64,000 bases of DNA from Xiphophorus maculatus (GCF_002775205.1 NC_036447.1:22240501-22304500), one strand, 5' to 3'. Shown: positions 34,301 to 46,989, counted from the stretch's first letter. Made by a program: numbers and translations. The notes: generated by a model from the sequence alone, not told the origin.

Positions 34301-37300
34301 GTTTTTTCTCGAGTTTTAGTATCGTATGTTGATGTTCTGGGTAAATTCACCTTGTTGCTTCAATTTTCTTTTAAGAATCATCAGAAGGACAAACGGCAGG
34401 ATCCACAGCAGAAACAGGACGACACGCAGAATGTAAAATAAGGTCAGATCTGAAAAGAAGAGAAAGGAGAATTTAATAGGCATGGACAGAAAATTTCCTG
34501 GAAAAAGACACAGAGAATGAAAGCATGTAATAACAATTTGAAACATTGTTTACAAAAATCAACACTAAACATTCAGACTTCATTTATGAAGGTCCAGGCA
34601 ACAGGAAGGACTGGTAGGTCCAGGATTGACCTGCATTGGCTCAATTGTCTCTAATGGGAGATTGGACACACCTGAGATAAAACTTCTAGAAAGAGCACAA
34701 GCTGCTACATTTAGTTTATAAATCACTGAACAGCTCAGCATCACAATACATTAAAGATCTGCTGTTGTTGTGTCAACCTTCCAGACCTCTCAGGTCTTCT
34801 GGTTCTGGTTCTGGTTCTGCTCTGCATCTCCAGAACCAGAGCCAAACATGGAGAAGCAACATTCAGCTTCTATGCACCACAAATCTGGAACAAACTGCAA
34901 GGAAACTGCAAATATGCTGAAACACTGAGTTCCCTTAAATCTGGACTGAAACCCACCTGTTTAGTTTCTTTTGAAACATAATCAATGAAAAATTTAACAA
35001 AGGCAATTTGTTGACTAAATTATAATGTTTCAAATGTTGCCTTTGTGTTCTATGAGTTTGTATGTTTATTGAGTTTTTATGATGTAAAGCACTTTGAAAT
35101 ACCTTGGTGCTGAAATGTGCTATATAAATAAAATTTGCTTGATTTGATTTGATGGCTGACTTAAATTCATATTAAACATTGTAAAGATAATGGTCCTTAA
35201 CCAGATCGCTTTGGCTCCAAGCCAAGTGACTGTGGATCCCAACACCAGAGTGATGATCCCAAACCAGCTGCCTACATTCCTGGACTGTTTATAAAATACA
35301 GGGAGAAACTGCACACAATGTGACTGCAAAATGCAAGATTTCTCTCATATTGCGAAAAATTCACCAACATTGTCACATGTGAGAATCACGTTCTGTTGAC
35401 TTTCTAACGTCACATAAATTGTGCTGACAACCTGTGGATTGGAAGACAGTGGACATGTGCAGCATTACCATTTGGCTGTGGGGTGAAGGCAGGAAAAGTT
35501 GTGAGAAGCCAACAAAACAACATTCTCTAATACTCCATTAATGTATTTGAGTACTTGAATATCTGCTGTTTGTGGAAAACTAAGTGAAGGAAATCAGGAG
35601 AGGCACAGAGAAACAGAAAATGTAAAGAATTTACCAGGATTATATGATGGTGGCTGTGATGTAACATGTTCAGCAGAGCTGGTTTCATGCAGTGAGACTG
35701 TTAGAAAAAATACAAAACATAATGTGGTAAAAAGCCTTAACCTAGATTTTGTGTTGCTTTTTATTATTCTATCTCTCTCTGTGTTGGTCTCACCGACTGC
35801 CAGCTGTATCTTTATGAATCTCAGCTGAGAGTCTGAACCACAGTAGTATGTTCCTGCATCAGCTGCTTCCAGTTCAGTGATGATCACAGAGAAACAGGTG
35901 GAGGAGACATTGAGCAGCTTGAACTTTGTTTGGTTCTCCATCATGTCTGTACAGTTGTTGTGTTGGTCTCCTTTACAGAGGAACTTCTTGTTATCAAGTT
36001 GTTGTCCTGAATTAGGACACTGCAGAGTTACTGGACGTCCCTCGATGCCACTGATGTGGTACGACTTCAGACAGAAATCTGCGAGAGAAGGAAATTTTAA
36101 TAACTGTTGTATTTATAAACTTCTTAAGATTCATTATCAAGTTAGCAAAGGCAGAATGATCTCTCACCTTTGACCTTCAGTTCAACAGCAGAGAAAACAT
36201 CAAATCCTGAGTTTCTCTGGACTCCACAAAGATACGACCCAGAATCCTTCAGGGTCAGACTGGAAATGGTCACTGTGAATATTCTTGACTTCCTGTCATC
36301 AGAGAGTCTGAATCGTCCATTTTGTGTGTTGCTAGAGGTGATCACTGCCTGCTGTCGACATGTGGAGGGCCGGTTTCCTCTGCAGAGGAACTTCAGCTTG
36401 TCGACAGACTCAGAGTCGTACGGACAGCTGATGGTCACTGAACCTTCCTCAATATTTTGGATTTTATTCACCGTGTTGGAACATCTGTCTGATAGAAAGA
36501 TAACACGGTAAACTAGCAGAAGTTATGAGGAAAAGCACATACAGTATGTTTTTCAGAAAATATGCTTAATGTCTTAATGTCGCTGCCTGTTTGCATAGTT
36601 TACCTTTCTGAACAATTTTCTTTTTTCTGTATAAACCAAAGCATTCAGAGCTCTTATATACTGGACTTTATTTTCTATGGCCAATGCACTGAAAGTGGTG
36701 CAGAGGCTGCACTGAAATCCAGTTGTGTTATTTACAATATACCACAAAGGACAAGGAAGCAATACTTTAGGAACTGTAATTTAACTAAATGTTACATTAA
36801 GCAAAGCTGTTGGTGAAACAGCTTGATTGTATTACATTTCATTATTTTTATTTGAACTTTATTCTTTTACCTGGTCTTATGTTCAGCTTTACTTCCTTGT
36901 ATATATCTGTAAAGTCTTTGGTCACTCCACACCAGTATTTTCCAGCATCATCAAGACGAAGGTCAGAGATGGTCACTGTGAAGGTTCTTGCTCTTTTGTT
37001 ATCATCGGTTGAGTATTTGTTGTTATTTCCTTTTGATTTAATAAGTACGTCATCATCAACTTTGCAGTCGTGCTTGCACAGGTACTTTTCATAATCCTCA
37101 TATCCTCGACCATATGGACAGGGAACCTTCACAGCGCTGCCCTCATATCCGAACACAGAGATTACATCACCGGTCACCCAACTCACAGCAGCTAAATTGA
37201 GAAGTTAGCAGTTATATGTTATTAGATAAAATGTTTAATTTTATTTTCTAAACCACTCAAAGCCTAATGCCTGTAGATCATCAACTGTCATCTCAGATGG

Positions 37301-37459
37301 TTAATACTTAACTTTTTTTTCATTATGTACCAAAAAAGGTTAAGGTAATATATGAGATCATAACAGGAGGTAATAAATCGAATCACGAAAGAAAAACAAC
37401 ATATTTAATATCAAATAATACAACTTACTGCACATGAGGAGCAAGTAAAGGCTCCACAT
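31396..37459 (-). CDS. Receptor locus E: three-Ig receptor with Arg in the TM and a shortened tail
   Basis: Exons: leader 37429-37459 (MWSLYLLLMC), D1 36871-37191, D2 36168-36488, D3 35794-36078, stalk 35635-35697, TM 34351-34449, micro-exon 31504-31522 and tail exon 31276-31414. D2, D3, stalk, TM and tail are near copies of locus B, with the same Arg in the TM. Leader and D1 are of another lineage (VISVFGYEGSAV, KYLCKHDC). In the frame used by B the tail meets a stop at 31396-31398 after FVKIQ, so the product is 385 residues and loses the DIYSDC motif that B keeps; the rest of the old exon runs on to 31276. The 2.8-kb TM-tail intron is filled with a SINE, two nested LTRs and a possible DNA repeat. 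It probably acts as an adaptor-dependent receptor, if it is expressed. Confidence 0.72.
31768..31946 (-). mobile_element. tRNA-derived SINE with perfect target duplication
   Basis: On the minus strand a tRNA-like head carries an A-box-like gtggcgtaggggatagc and a B-box-like gggttcgactcc, followed by a tail ending in a poly-A run. A 10-bp target duplication, ttaatttcct, flanks it at 31758-31767 and 31947-31956. Same general family as 53112-53290. It lies in the TM-tail intron of locus E. Confidence 0.8.
32400..33540 (+). mobile_element. LTR (TGTAA...TTACA) interrupted by a second LTR
   Basis: The outer parts 32400-32581 and 33370-33540 together look like one LTR of about 350 bp: it starts tgtaacg, ends cattaca, and has a polyadenylation-like aataaaccctg near the end. 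No target duplication is visible. The second LTR sits inside it. A solo LTR of a gypsy-like family is likely; orientation is judged from the aataaa. Broken fossil. Confidence 0.5.
32582..33370 (+). mobile_element. Solo retroviral-type LTR nested in the outer LTR
   Basis: About 789 bp from tgttaagg to ttaata, bounded by a 4- to 5-bp duplication (gtac/agtac at 32577-32581 and 33370-33374) that rejoins the outer LTR cleanly. It contains a possible R-U5-like stretch (attaaactctgtgatctg). It has no internal genes, so it is a solo LTR of an endogenous retrovirus-like family, younger than its host LTR. Family not identified. Confidence 0.5.
34650..35155 (+). repeat. LINE 3' end, Rex1-like, in the locus E TM-stalk intron
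   Basis: Duplicate of 7800-8310, carried along with the B-to-E segmental duplication. Same reverse-transcriptase remnant and 3' end with TTGAT tail. Broken. Confidence 0.6.
36530..36840. other. Unassigned D1-D2 intron sequence of locus E
   Basis: The intron between D1 and D2 of E is unlike the same intron of A, B or D. No coding exon or repeat is recognised. It belongs to the older 5' part of E. Confidence 0.35.
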
Positions 37460-38044
37460 CTTTCAGTTCCTCAAGGCAACAGACAAACTAAAGCAGAAGC
37501 AAAGTTACTCTTCTCTTAGAAAAAGAAACGAGAAAACCAGTGGGCTTCCTGTACTGTTAGCACTGTCTAAACACAAACATAGAAGAACAGAAACTAGTAG
37601 CATAGATGTACTGTAGCATAAAACAAGCTGGATTCTGTGTTTTCTGACTAAACTCTGCACATTAGATGCATAAGAGCCACTGAGAGACTTTTAATTACAT
37701 AGATTTTTCATCTCACTGCATAAATATAATAAATTTGACGTTGATTTAAGTCCACGTTTCACTGATATGTCTGTTTGTTTGAATCGGAGGAACTTCAGTC
37801 TGTTTAAGTATAACCTGGTCCATCAAACATTGGTTTTTTTTATGTTATATTTGTTCTCTGTTATATTTCTTGAAATCGACATCAAATTAAGTGGCTACTT
37901 TGGTCAAGTTAAGGGGAACTCTTTAGATTGCATTTTTGGAGTAGAGAGGATATCCACACATTAAATATGAAAACGCTAAATATAAAGGTCAGAATGTGTT
38001 TCTGTAAACACTGCCACCAATCCAGTTTCATTTCCCCATCTGAC

Positions 38045-38801
38045 CTTCCATTTTGGGCCTTTCTGACGTAGCATTCTGTTTTTCTTTCTCTGCAACAAGC
38101 AACATGCCAAATCTAAGAAAATGTGAGTATACAATGCAAAAAATAAAAACCATACATCCATTTTGGTTGTTAGATTTCCAGCTTTGTAAATGTGGTGGAA
38201 AAAACGATTTAATGCACTGTTCAGGTAAAATCACTCAATCAGGTTTATTCATGAATTGTGCACAACTCAGAGAGCTCACAGGACAGTCAATAATGAAGCA
38301 AGTCTGAAACGGAAAGCTCTGCCAGGCAGAGACGACACATGAGTTTTGTACAAAGGAATAAGGGAACCAAAGCATGGGAATCAGACTGGTTCCCATGCAG
38401 CTGAGAAAAACAACGTCCAACCCTGTGCATGTAACCCAAACAGCTTTAACTTGGTGGGAATATACAGAACTTAGAATAAACATATAGCAATACAACTAGC
38501 AGGTGTGACATAATTGTAATTTTCCACATCAGTAAACTACAGTATTATTCCTTTTAGTCTACATTTGTATCACCGTGCTCTGAACATCGTGCAGTGTGAA
38601 CATACCCTTATAAGAAATGCTGCTCTGGTCTCCTTTGCAGAGGAACATCATATTGTTACGATGATGAGGTGGACAATGACACTGGAACGTTGCAGTATGT
38701 CCCATAGTGCCATGCTTCAAAAAAAATGACCCAGAATCCTTCAGAGTCAGATTGGAAAATGTCACAGTGAATATTGTTGCCTTCCTGTCATCACTGGACA
38801 C
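38045..38801 (-). pseudogene. Relic of a receptor gene: fused D2/D3 fragment and stalk exon
   Basis: In one minus frame the C-terminal half of a D2 domain (SSDDRKATIFTVTFSNLTLK) runs directly into a D3 fragment (MGHTATFQC, NMMFLCKGD), with the intron and the rest of both domains lost. Farther on, 38045-38089 is a Glu/Lys-rich stalk exon of exactly the 45 bases seen in locus D, with a weaker donor. The fragment resembles D3 plus stalk of locus D (27.5-28.0 kb). It lies between loci E and F/G and has no leader or TM. Confidence 0.65.
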
Positions 38802-39198
38802 TGAGCCATCTTCATGAATACATTTTAATTCAAAGTTCCAGTTTATTCTTAAACTTTATTCTATCGTTTAGGTGTGCAGTTTAGAGTTTAGACATTTTTA
38901 CACTGTTTATACCTGTCATGTTTTATTCATTATTACACATGCAAGTGCATTTCCTCAGTTGTACATAGTTTGACATTGTGAGATAATTATTTTTATTTTG
39001 CTGGTTCAACTATTTGTATTTATTTTCCTTTGTTTTTTTCTCTCACAAACACACTTTTTGAATGAAAATTGTTCTAAAATAAGACCTAAAAATTTTATCT
39101 GAGTACTTAAATAATGAATTGCATTCATTTAGGTTTAAATAGTCCAGTGAACATTATTTCATATGATCCCATAGCCCCTGCAGACGAAGCTTTGGTCT

Positions 39199-39231
39199 GC
39201 AGATGTTTTAGACGTCCTCTAAAACATCTGC
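39199..39231. other. 14-bp perfect hairpin at the end of the F/G reading frame
   Basis: Arms 39199-39212 and 39218-39231 are exact reverse complements around a 5-base loop. It spans the stop codon (39208-39210) and the place where the donor site of this exon is found in the sister genes. Confidence 0.6.
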
Positions 39232-42200
39232 AAAATGACGTTTAGATTCTTCATCTGGAAACTTCTCTTTCTGGAAAAAAATTAAAGCATAATTTATTGA
39301 ATTTATTTATACACCTCTTATTGCTCATGTTGAAGACGAAAACAAGCTCACCTTTCAATGTTTTGTGACATTTATTCTTGTAAACTTTAACTAGGACGAA
39401 TGTCACCATCAGCAGCAGCCCAGCAGCTAAAGCAAACAGGGCATAGATAGCTGGATCTGAAAGTTGGTGGAGAGTCGCATCTGCCATGAACAGAAAAAAA
39501 GAAATTAAACATGTATGCACATACAACACTATTGGTCAAACACATTAAAATAATTACTTAGAGTATTTGAAGTGAGATAATTAAGGTTTATAGGCATAAA
39601 TCCAGGTTGATAGACATGAACATGTAGTCATGAGTAGACATCGGCTTTAGAAGAAAAAAAACACAAAAAAACACCTTCACATAAACTCCAGAGACACTGA
39701 CAAAGGGTATTGCCTCCTTTGACATGGACCAAGTTCAGAGAAAAGGTTGGCTTCATCCTCTACAGAACCAAACTACCTGGATTTATAAGAGTTATCTTCT
39801 GCAGGTTGCTAACCTTTTAACAGAATAAACCTACTTTGAAAAATTAATCAGACCCTTCAACTGTAAAAGGATCATAATGAGCAGAAGTTTTGGTTTAGGC
39901 TCTTCTCATTTGACATTAACCAATCAATCTGTCTCCAGATTCTAACCTTGAACAGCAAAATAAATGCCTTGTAATTGGCAAAAAAAATCCTTCAACATGT
40001 AAACAAACTACTGAAGCCAAAAGTGGACGTTTTCAGTATATGCTTTTCCTCAATGGTTTTCTCTAGTGTATAAGTGTAACTTATTTTTCTGTTTTCATAC
40101 GGAAAGCATCTGCTCTCAGCTTGCGTAGCAAACACAGCAACACCAAAATAGTCCAGCATGATCTCATGCAGTTGGTGATAAAGCTGGCAAACAGTGGGGA
40201 TTCACTTATTCTGTAAGTTTGTGTGAACCCAAGAGTACTTCAATCCCACTCATGCTGAATTTTGGTCCCAGTTTTAACCTTGTGACCTCGACACCTGATG
40301 TACAAAACTGCACTGAAAACTGAGGTAGTTTTTACCTCTGCGTCTCTCTCACCTACAGAAAGATGAAAGCGGGTGTAGTTTCCATCACTCGCCTCTGGGC
40401 CTGAGCCACACCAGTACGTTCCAGCATCTCCTGCTTCCAGCTTTGTGACCGTCACAGAGAAAGAGCTGGAGGAAACATCGCTCAGAATAAACCTACTTTC
40501 ATCCATCATGTCTGTGCAGTTGCTGGCTCTGTCTCCCTTGCAGAGGAACATTGTGTCATTGGGATGCTGGGGTGCATAAGGGCACTGGAAGGTTACACTA
40601 CGCTCCATTACTCCACTCATGTTTTTTGACTTAGCGCAGCACGACTCTGCTGAACAAAAACAGCAACATATGGGTTTTTTTTAGAGAAAACAGGCTGAGA
40701 TCACAAAAAATCAAAGGAGGCCTGCTTGGCTTCTCACCTTTGACCTCTAGCTCAACAGCAGAAAAATCATCAAATCCTGAGTTTCTCTGGACTCCACAAA
40801 GATACGACCCAGAATCCTTCAGGGTCAGACTGGAAATGGTCACTGTGAATATTCTTGACTTCCTGTCATCAGAGAGTCTGAATCGTCCATTTTGTGTGTT
40901 GCTAGAGGTGATCACTGCCTGCTGTCGACATGTGGAGGGCCGGTTTCCTCTGCAGAGGAACTTCAGCTTGTCGACAGACTGAGAGTCGTACGGACAGCTG
41001 ATGGTCACTGAACCTTCCTCAATACTTTGGATTTTATTCACTTTGTCGCAACATCTGTCTGACATTAAGATGAACAACAATGTAAAATAACATCTTTGAG
41101 TAAAAAAACAATGCTTAATTGAAAGAAACAAAAATGCCCTCAAGGAATAATGTTATCTTTGTTTGCTGTAATTTATTCCAATTTATTCATCACTATTTAT
41201 TTACTAGTATCAAGCACTAATTGAAGAACAGTCAATGTGTGGATCATGCCTAGTTATAACTTAAATAAATAACTAATAAAACATTATTTAACCTGTATTA
41301 GTCAATAAGTACATATATAAATGGTCATAGCTTGTCTTGTCCTAATCTTTACTGACATGTTTGAAACACCGACTTCAATATTTACCTGGTTTTACTTCCA
41401 GCTTTCTTTCAGTGTTGATATCTCTTCCTATTATTGTCACTCCACACCAGTATTTCCCAGCGTCACCAAGATGAAGGTCAGAGATGATTACTGTGAAGAC
41501 TCTGGTTGTTTTATCATCGTGAATGGAGTATTTTCCACTACTTCCTTGTGATGTTGTTATAAGAACATCAGCGTAACGACAGTCGTTGTTACACAGGTAT
41601 TTCTGACGACCCTCGAATCCCCGATCGTAGGGGCAGGAAACGTTCACGTCTCCGCCCTCATATCCAAACACCTGGATCGAACCTGCAGCGCTGCTCATAG
41701 GTGCTGGAGAGAGAAAACATTAAGATGATTTTTTATATTTTTACTTTAAAAGATTGTTTTCTATCTTAATAGCTAAATACCAAATCTGTCTGTATGTTTA
41801 GATAAATACATAGAGGACCTCCAGTCAGTTCCTCAGAAACCAGTGGTGTTGTAGTTTTCATTGTGGTGCTTGGATGATAATGCACTGCCAGAAAAAAGAA
41901 AAGAAAATGTCAGTGTAGATTACATGTTTTTACAGTTAAAGTAAAGCCCAAAATGATTCATACTCCTGGTAGATTTAAGATTCAGGTCTAAAGAAAATAG
42001 TTAAAGTTTAGAAGTGTGCTTCTTCTTAGAAGAAGAAGTAATAGTGCCATGGAGAAATTGGAGTCTCAATTTACAATTAGGATGATGGCAAGGAGGATTT
42101 CCAAAGAGATGGAGCTCATCAAAAGTCCAGTGGAAACATATAAAAAGCTGGTCAGCAACTTTAAGGTCAGCTTGGCTGCTACAATGCTAAAGGTTTTCAA

Positions 42201-45200
42201 CCTTATTATTGAGAAGAGTAAAGGTTTCCCACGTGGTGTGTTTATTTGAATGTAAATTAAAGCATCTAAATTATTTAGTTCAAATCTGACACAGTTTACA
42301 TTGTTTCATTTCTTGTCGGCAGCTAATTTTGTGATTGTTAGAAAATAGCTTTAAAATCAAAATCTGCCAATGGTAATAAACACTGGCAGATTGTGTTTAT
42401 TATAGATGAACACAATCACTGTTGTGTAGCTACAGATTGTGTAGCTTATAGATGTATATAAAATAGAAATATAATTCTAGCAGTAAATATTACACACTTG
42501 TAACACTTGTGGTGATTAAACTAGCAACTTTTTAAAGTTTTCTGATATCAATTTTATTCATATTCACTTCCTGAAATATGAAACGCAAAAAGCCAGCAGC
42601 AATCTCAAAAACCCTTGACTTTAATATTCAGATGATAATTGGCGAGCATGCACAGTTTTGTTCATGCAGTCTCTCAATATATCAAATCTGTACACATTCA
42701 GACATTAACACACACTGTACCTTTAGCCTGTTCCTCTGATGCTGGTGGTGTGGTAGTAATGATAGTTTTCACTGTGCTGCTCTGGTGCTCATACACTGTT
42801 AGAGAAAAAAAACCCTGAATTTTAACATATTGGTTTTTTTTTTACTGTGATCTTTCGTCTTCAGTAGCCAAACATCTCAGCACATTCAGATTAATTGAAC
42901 TCTGAGCATTTAAATTTCCATAGATGCTCAGATGATCTTTTAAAATAGAAAAACAAAGAGGAAAAAAAATAAATATAAAAAATGTCAATACACATACACA
43001 GTTTCAAACCAGGAGCACAGTAAAAGCAACCCGCTCCTTTGGAAACAGGATTTGATGTCCCTCTCTCCCCCGTTTCCTCATGTTTTGCACACAGAAACAA
43101 ATGTTTTTTCAAAACCTCACCGTCTGCGACAAGATAGAAAACTGTTTGGGAGCAACTATAGAATCACTAAACTCCAGCCAATTGAAGAAGGTCTAACATC
43201 TCCACAACCATCATGCATGACTCACTAACAATTCACAGACTCATTTTCTGTTTCAGTTTCGATTTGAGCCTTGAAGGAGTAAAAGGCACATGCTTTGTGG
43301 TTGCCGGGCAACAGTAAGACATCTGGAAAGACAATCGTCCTCAACCGCTCATTCACAAGTGGTTAAAGGTTTACAGCAGAGTAGTTACCAAATTACTTGA
43401 ATCACATTTTTGCAATTCAACACATTGGTCATACGTGTCATTTGCTAAACGTAGCATTCCTGTTGCAACAGGGAGGCCTAGTGAAACCGCTTTCTCTGTT
43501 TCATGTGTGTGTGGCCTGGTCTCTCTCACCTTCTGTCGTGAGGCTTGGTGGCAGATCCTCAAGCTTTTTTTCTCCACTTGCATTTCGTTCTCCTTTTTCT
43601 GTGACAACCAAGCAGTAAAATGAGGCCAAATATGTCACAAAAAAAGAAGAAAGAAATAAAAACGCAGCTCGTGCTGCAGCATCAAGGTCTACAGCAATCA
43701 GCCAAGGACATCCGTGGCATCAATGTTTGGTAAACTCGTGTAAATATTTTTTTCATATGCCGCGCTAGAAGTTGTGGGGACTGTTTTCTGCCAGCAGGCT
43801 GAATGTAGAATACGCATAATAGCCCAAAATCAAGGATCCTCAACCTCCAGCCCTAGAGCCACATGTTGCTCTTTGGACCTTCCAAAATAACTCTTAATAA
43901 CTTTGGTTAAATAACTCAGTTAATGTTTTTAAAAACAGACATAATAACAAATGCAGGGTATAGACGTATTTCAAAAATTCCTGCAATATTTGCACTGTAT
44001 TTCCACAAAGAATGACACTAAAAGTACCAGTCATATGTTTAGAATTGTATTTGAAATGTAATCAATTACAAATTTATTGATGTAACTTGACTTAATGATT
44101 GATTCTATATTGCATTGTGATTCTGTGTTTGTAATGATGTAAAGCACTTTGAAATGCCTTGCTGCTGAAATGTGCTATACAAATAAAATTTGATTGATTT
44201 GATTGATTGATTGATTGATTTTAGATACAAAACTATTATTAGTGGATCTATAAAGTACATCATAATGTATGACATCTTTAAATTTTTGTTATCAAGCTAA
44301 TCTATTTTTTGTTGTTATATTTGTCACCCATAGGCTATTTTTTGTAATTTTTCCCCAGAATCTTTCATTAAGAAATGTTCCACTTTAAAGAATTTGAGGT
44401 AAAGGTTTCATCTCTCACCTTTGACCTCCAGCTCAACAGCAGAGAAATCATCAAATCCTGAGTTTCTCTGGACTCCACAAAGATACGACCCAGAATCCTT
44501 CAGGGTCAGACTGGAAATGGTCACTGTGAATATTCTTGACTTCCTGTCATCAGAGAGTCTGAATCGTCCATTTTGTGTGTTGCTAGAGGTGATCACTGCC
44601 TGCTGTCGACATGTGGAGGGCCGGTTTCCTCTGCAGAGGAACTTCAGCTTGTCGACAGACTGAGAGTCGTACGGACAGCTGATGGTCACTGAACCTTCCT
44701 CAATACTTTGGGTTTTATTCACCGTGTTGCAGCATCTGTCTGATAGAAAGACAAAACTGTTTCCTACAGCAAAAGTTACAGAAAAATGCAATTCAATGAA
44801 GCAAGGAGACAGAAATGTAGAAATCTTTGAAAACTTTGACGTACGTGTCCAGGCCAGAAGTAGTAGAATTTTCATATCATATGTTAAAGTTTTTAATAAT
44901 TAAATACTGAATTAATATAACATCAAACCAAAAGTACAAACCTTTTATTGTATTGTTGTTTGCATTTGAACTAAAACTGACTTCTAATCTAATACTAAGA
45001 CATTTAAAAATTTGATGAAGACAAGTTTAAAAATGTCCTTTAAACAATATGAGGTAATTTTTTTGATGTTCTGTTTTAGGTAATCTGTGTTCAGTCGTAT
45101 CAATCTTATTCTCTTCTAGTCTATGTGAATTTTCTATTGAAATCTCATGATTTAATTTAAGTGTAACACTCCCCAGTCACCATCTTCATGCTTTATTCAA

Positions 45201-46179
45201 TCAAAAACACTTTACGTCTATATTTTAGTTGGTGTTGTAGTCATGTTCTTGTTTAAGTTCGGCAAAGATAATTCTGATCAATGAATTATTTAAACAAAAA
45301 AAGGAATCAACGTGAATCATTCATAGGTTTTTTTTCTTACTTCTCGTTCTTCTGCCTATTACTTGTTGCTTTTTCTTATTTTGAAGGACAACCCTTACAA
45401 TATAGAAATAAAACTAGTGGAAACGTAACCAAAATTTATCATTCCCTAGTTTCCACCATCCACCTTGACACACACCGACCTCCCTGGATTCAGCTTTTTC
45501 CTCTGCATCTACCATTAAGCTCATACTTTATTATTCTGAGGATTAAGAGTTTGATTATTTACCTGCTTTTACTTCCAGCTTTACTTCAGTGTAGATATCT
45601 TTTCCTACTCTGGTCACTCCACACCAATATTCCCCAGCATCACCAAAATGAAGATCAGAGATGGTCACTGCGACGACTCTTGTTCTTTTGTCATCGTAAA
45701 CGGAGTATTTGGTTTTATTTCCCTGCGATGATTTGATAAGAAAATCACTGTAACTACAGCTGTTCTTACACAGGTACTTCTGGTATCTCTCATATCCTGG
45801 ATCATATGGACAGGAAACCGTCACATCGCTCCCCTCATATCCAAACACAGAGATCAAACCTGCAGCGCTGCTCACACAACTCAGAGCTGCTGCAGAGAGA
45901 AGACAACATTAACCAAGTTTGCATGTATTCTTTTCTCTTTAACACTGTGTATAATCGTATACAAATAGTATCATTTTCAGATCTATTCCCATGAAATAAA
46001 TGCAATGAAAAGCTTGTTCTTTTTCTAATTTTTTAATCACCTGGTAGAAATAAAGATTATTTGTTTTAAAGAAACTTGTTACAAGAAGAGAAATCAACAT
46101 CCGGCAAGAAAATGTTCTCAAAATCAAATTTTTATAACTTACTGCACAACATGAGCTGCAGGTTTTGAATGTTCCACAT
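39208..46179 (-). CDS. Receptor locus F/G: possible five-Ig receptor, or two adjoining partial genes
   Basis: In order: leader 46143-46179 (MWNIQNLQLMLC), D1 45563-45889, D2 44419-44739, stalk exons 43530-43598, 42721-42795 and 41819-41884 (Thr-rich, SEE motif), second D1 41386-41703, second D2 40738-41058, D3 40353-40646 (ESCCAKSKNMSG), TM 39352-39480, tail 39208-39254. All introns are phase 1, and joining everything gives an open 667-residue product. The upstream half has a leader and stalks but no TM; the downstream half has a TM but no leader. Either they make one read-through receptor, or F lost its leader and G its TM. The third stalk exon has a poor donor (gtcctc), so skipping is possible without frame loss. 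The tail ends DEESKRHFADVLEDV without any Tyr. If split, the pieces are 42721-46179 and 39208-41703. Confidence 0.65.
42016..42249 (+). other. Unrecognised + strand open frame in a stalk intron of F/G
   Basis: A 77-codon frame rich in Lys, Glu and Met (EKLESQF, ARRISKEMELIKS). It looks more like a piece of an old protein-coding insertion than random AT-rich DNA, but I cannot name a family. No splice sites or promoter support it. Confidence 0.2.
44105..44222 (+). repeat. LINE 3' tail with TTGA/GATT repeats
   Basis: A short piece of the same LINE 3' end as 8200-8310 (atgtaaagcactttgaaat, tgctatacaaataaaattt), followed by a longer (TTGAT)/(TTGA) run. It lies in the D2-stalk intron of F/G. Confidence 0.6.
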
Positions 46180-46756
46180 CGTTCATAAAACTAAAGCAAA
46201 AACCAGGACAAACAGCTTTGAGAAATATTGTGAGGAAACAGTGTGTTAATGCAGTAAACAAAACATTCAGAGCAAATTTGGCAGATTTAAATCAACAGCT
46301 GTGCCGAGTCTATTTGATTTTACTTCAGAGTTTGAATATATTTAACTTTTTCAGAGTTATTTCAACAAGAGATTGAGTAGTTTTCACTCTTTCAACTGTT
46401 AGACGTGAAGAATCCACAGGTGGCAAGCTAGAGCAACAGCACCATCTAGTGGCCACCACGGTATTTAAAAAAAAAAGATTTATTTATTATTTTTACTATC
46501 GGCTGAAATTAACGAGCCTATTAATGACACCGGAAATACTGAAGCAGGTAACTCTGTCGTTGTACCTGAACGTTTCAAACAATAAGTTCTGAATTATCAG
46601 TATTTCACCAAAACAAAAAAACAAAAACAAAATGTCACTATAGGTTTGCAGCAAAATTATTGTTTCAAACTTAATGACAAAATCTTGTGTGAAGAAAGTC
46701 CAACTAATAATAAACATCTTTACCCAATAAAGCAGCTCACCTTCACAGCCGTAACC

Positions 46757-46960
46757 TCAGCAGTCAGCTTGTTGCAGAGGATTTATCTGCATTAATGCTT
46801 GTTTTTGCTCTGGGGATCGACGGAGTTTGATGGATTTGCTAATGGCTGGTGGGTGAGGAGGCGCTCTGTCTGGAGGTCGAGGGGCGGGGAGGAAGTGGGT
46901 CTGGACTACAATACAAGCCAACAACAACACAACAGCCATGACCCTCTCTGCTGTTACCAA
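46757..46960 (-). CDS. Small open frame with a signal-peptide-like start
   Basis: A 67-codon frame; the second Met (46936-46938 region) gives MAVVLLLACIVVQT, a clean hydrophobic leader, followed by a Pro-rich stretch, a basic KLRR site and a short C-terminal part ending QQADC. It is more CpG- and GC-rich than its surroundings and lies 0.6 kb upstream of the F/G leader on the same strand. It could be a short secreted peptide, an upstream exon of F/G, or chance. No family recognised. Confidence 0.25.
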   Translation of the reverse strand: MVTAERVMAVVLLLACIVVQTHFLPAPRPPDRAPPHPPAISKSIKLRRSPEQKQALMQINPLQQADC

Positions 46961-46989
46961 GTATCCTGTTAGGGGCCTGACTGTTTCTG

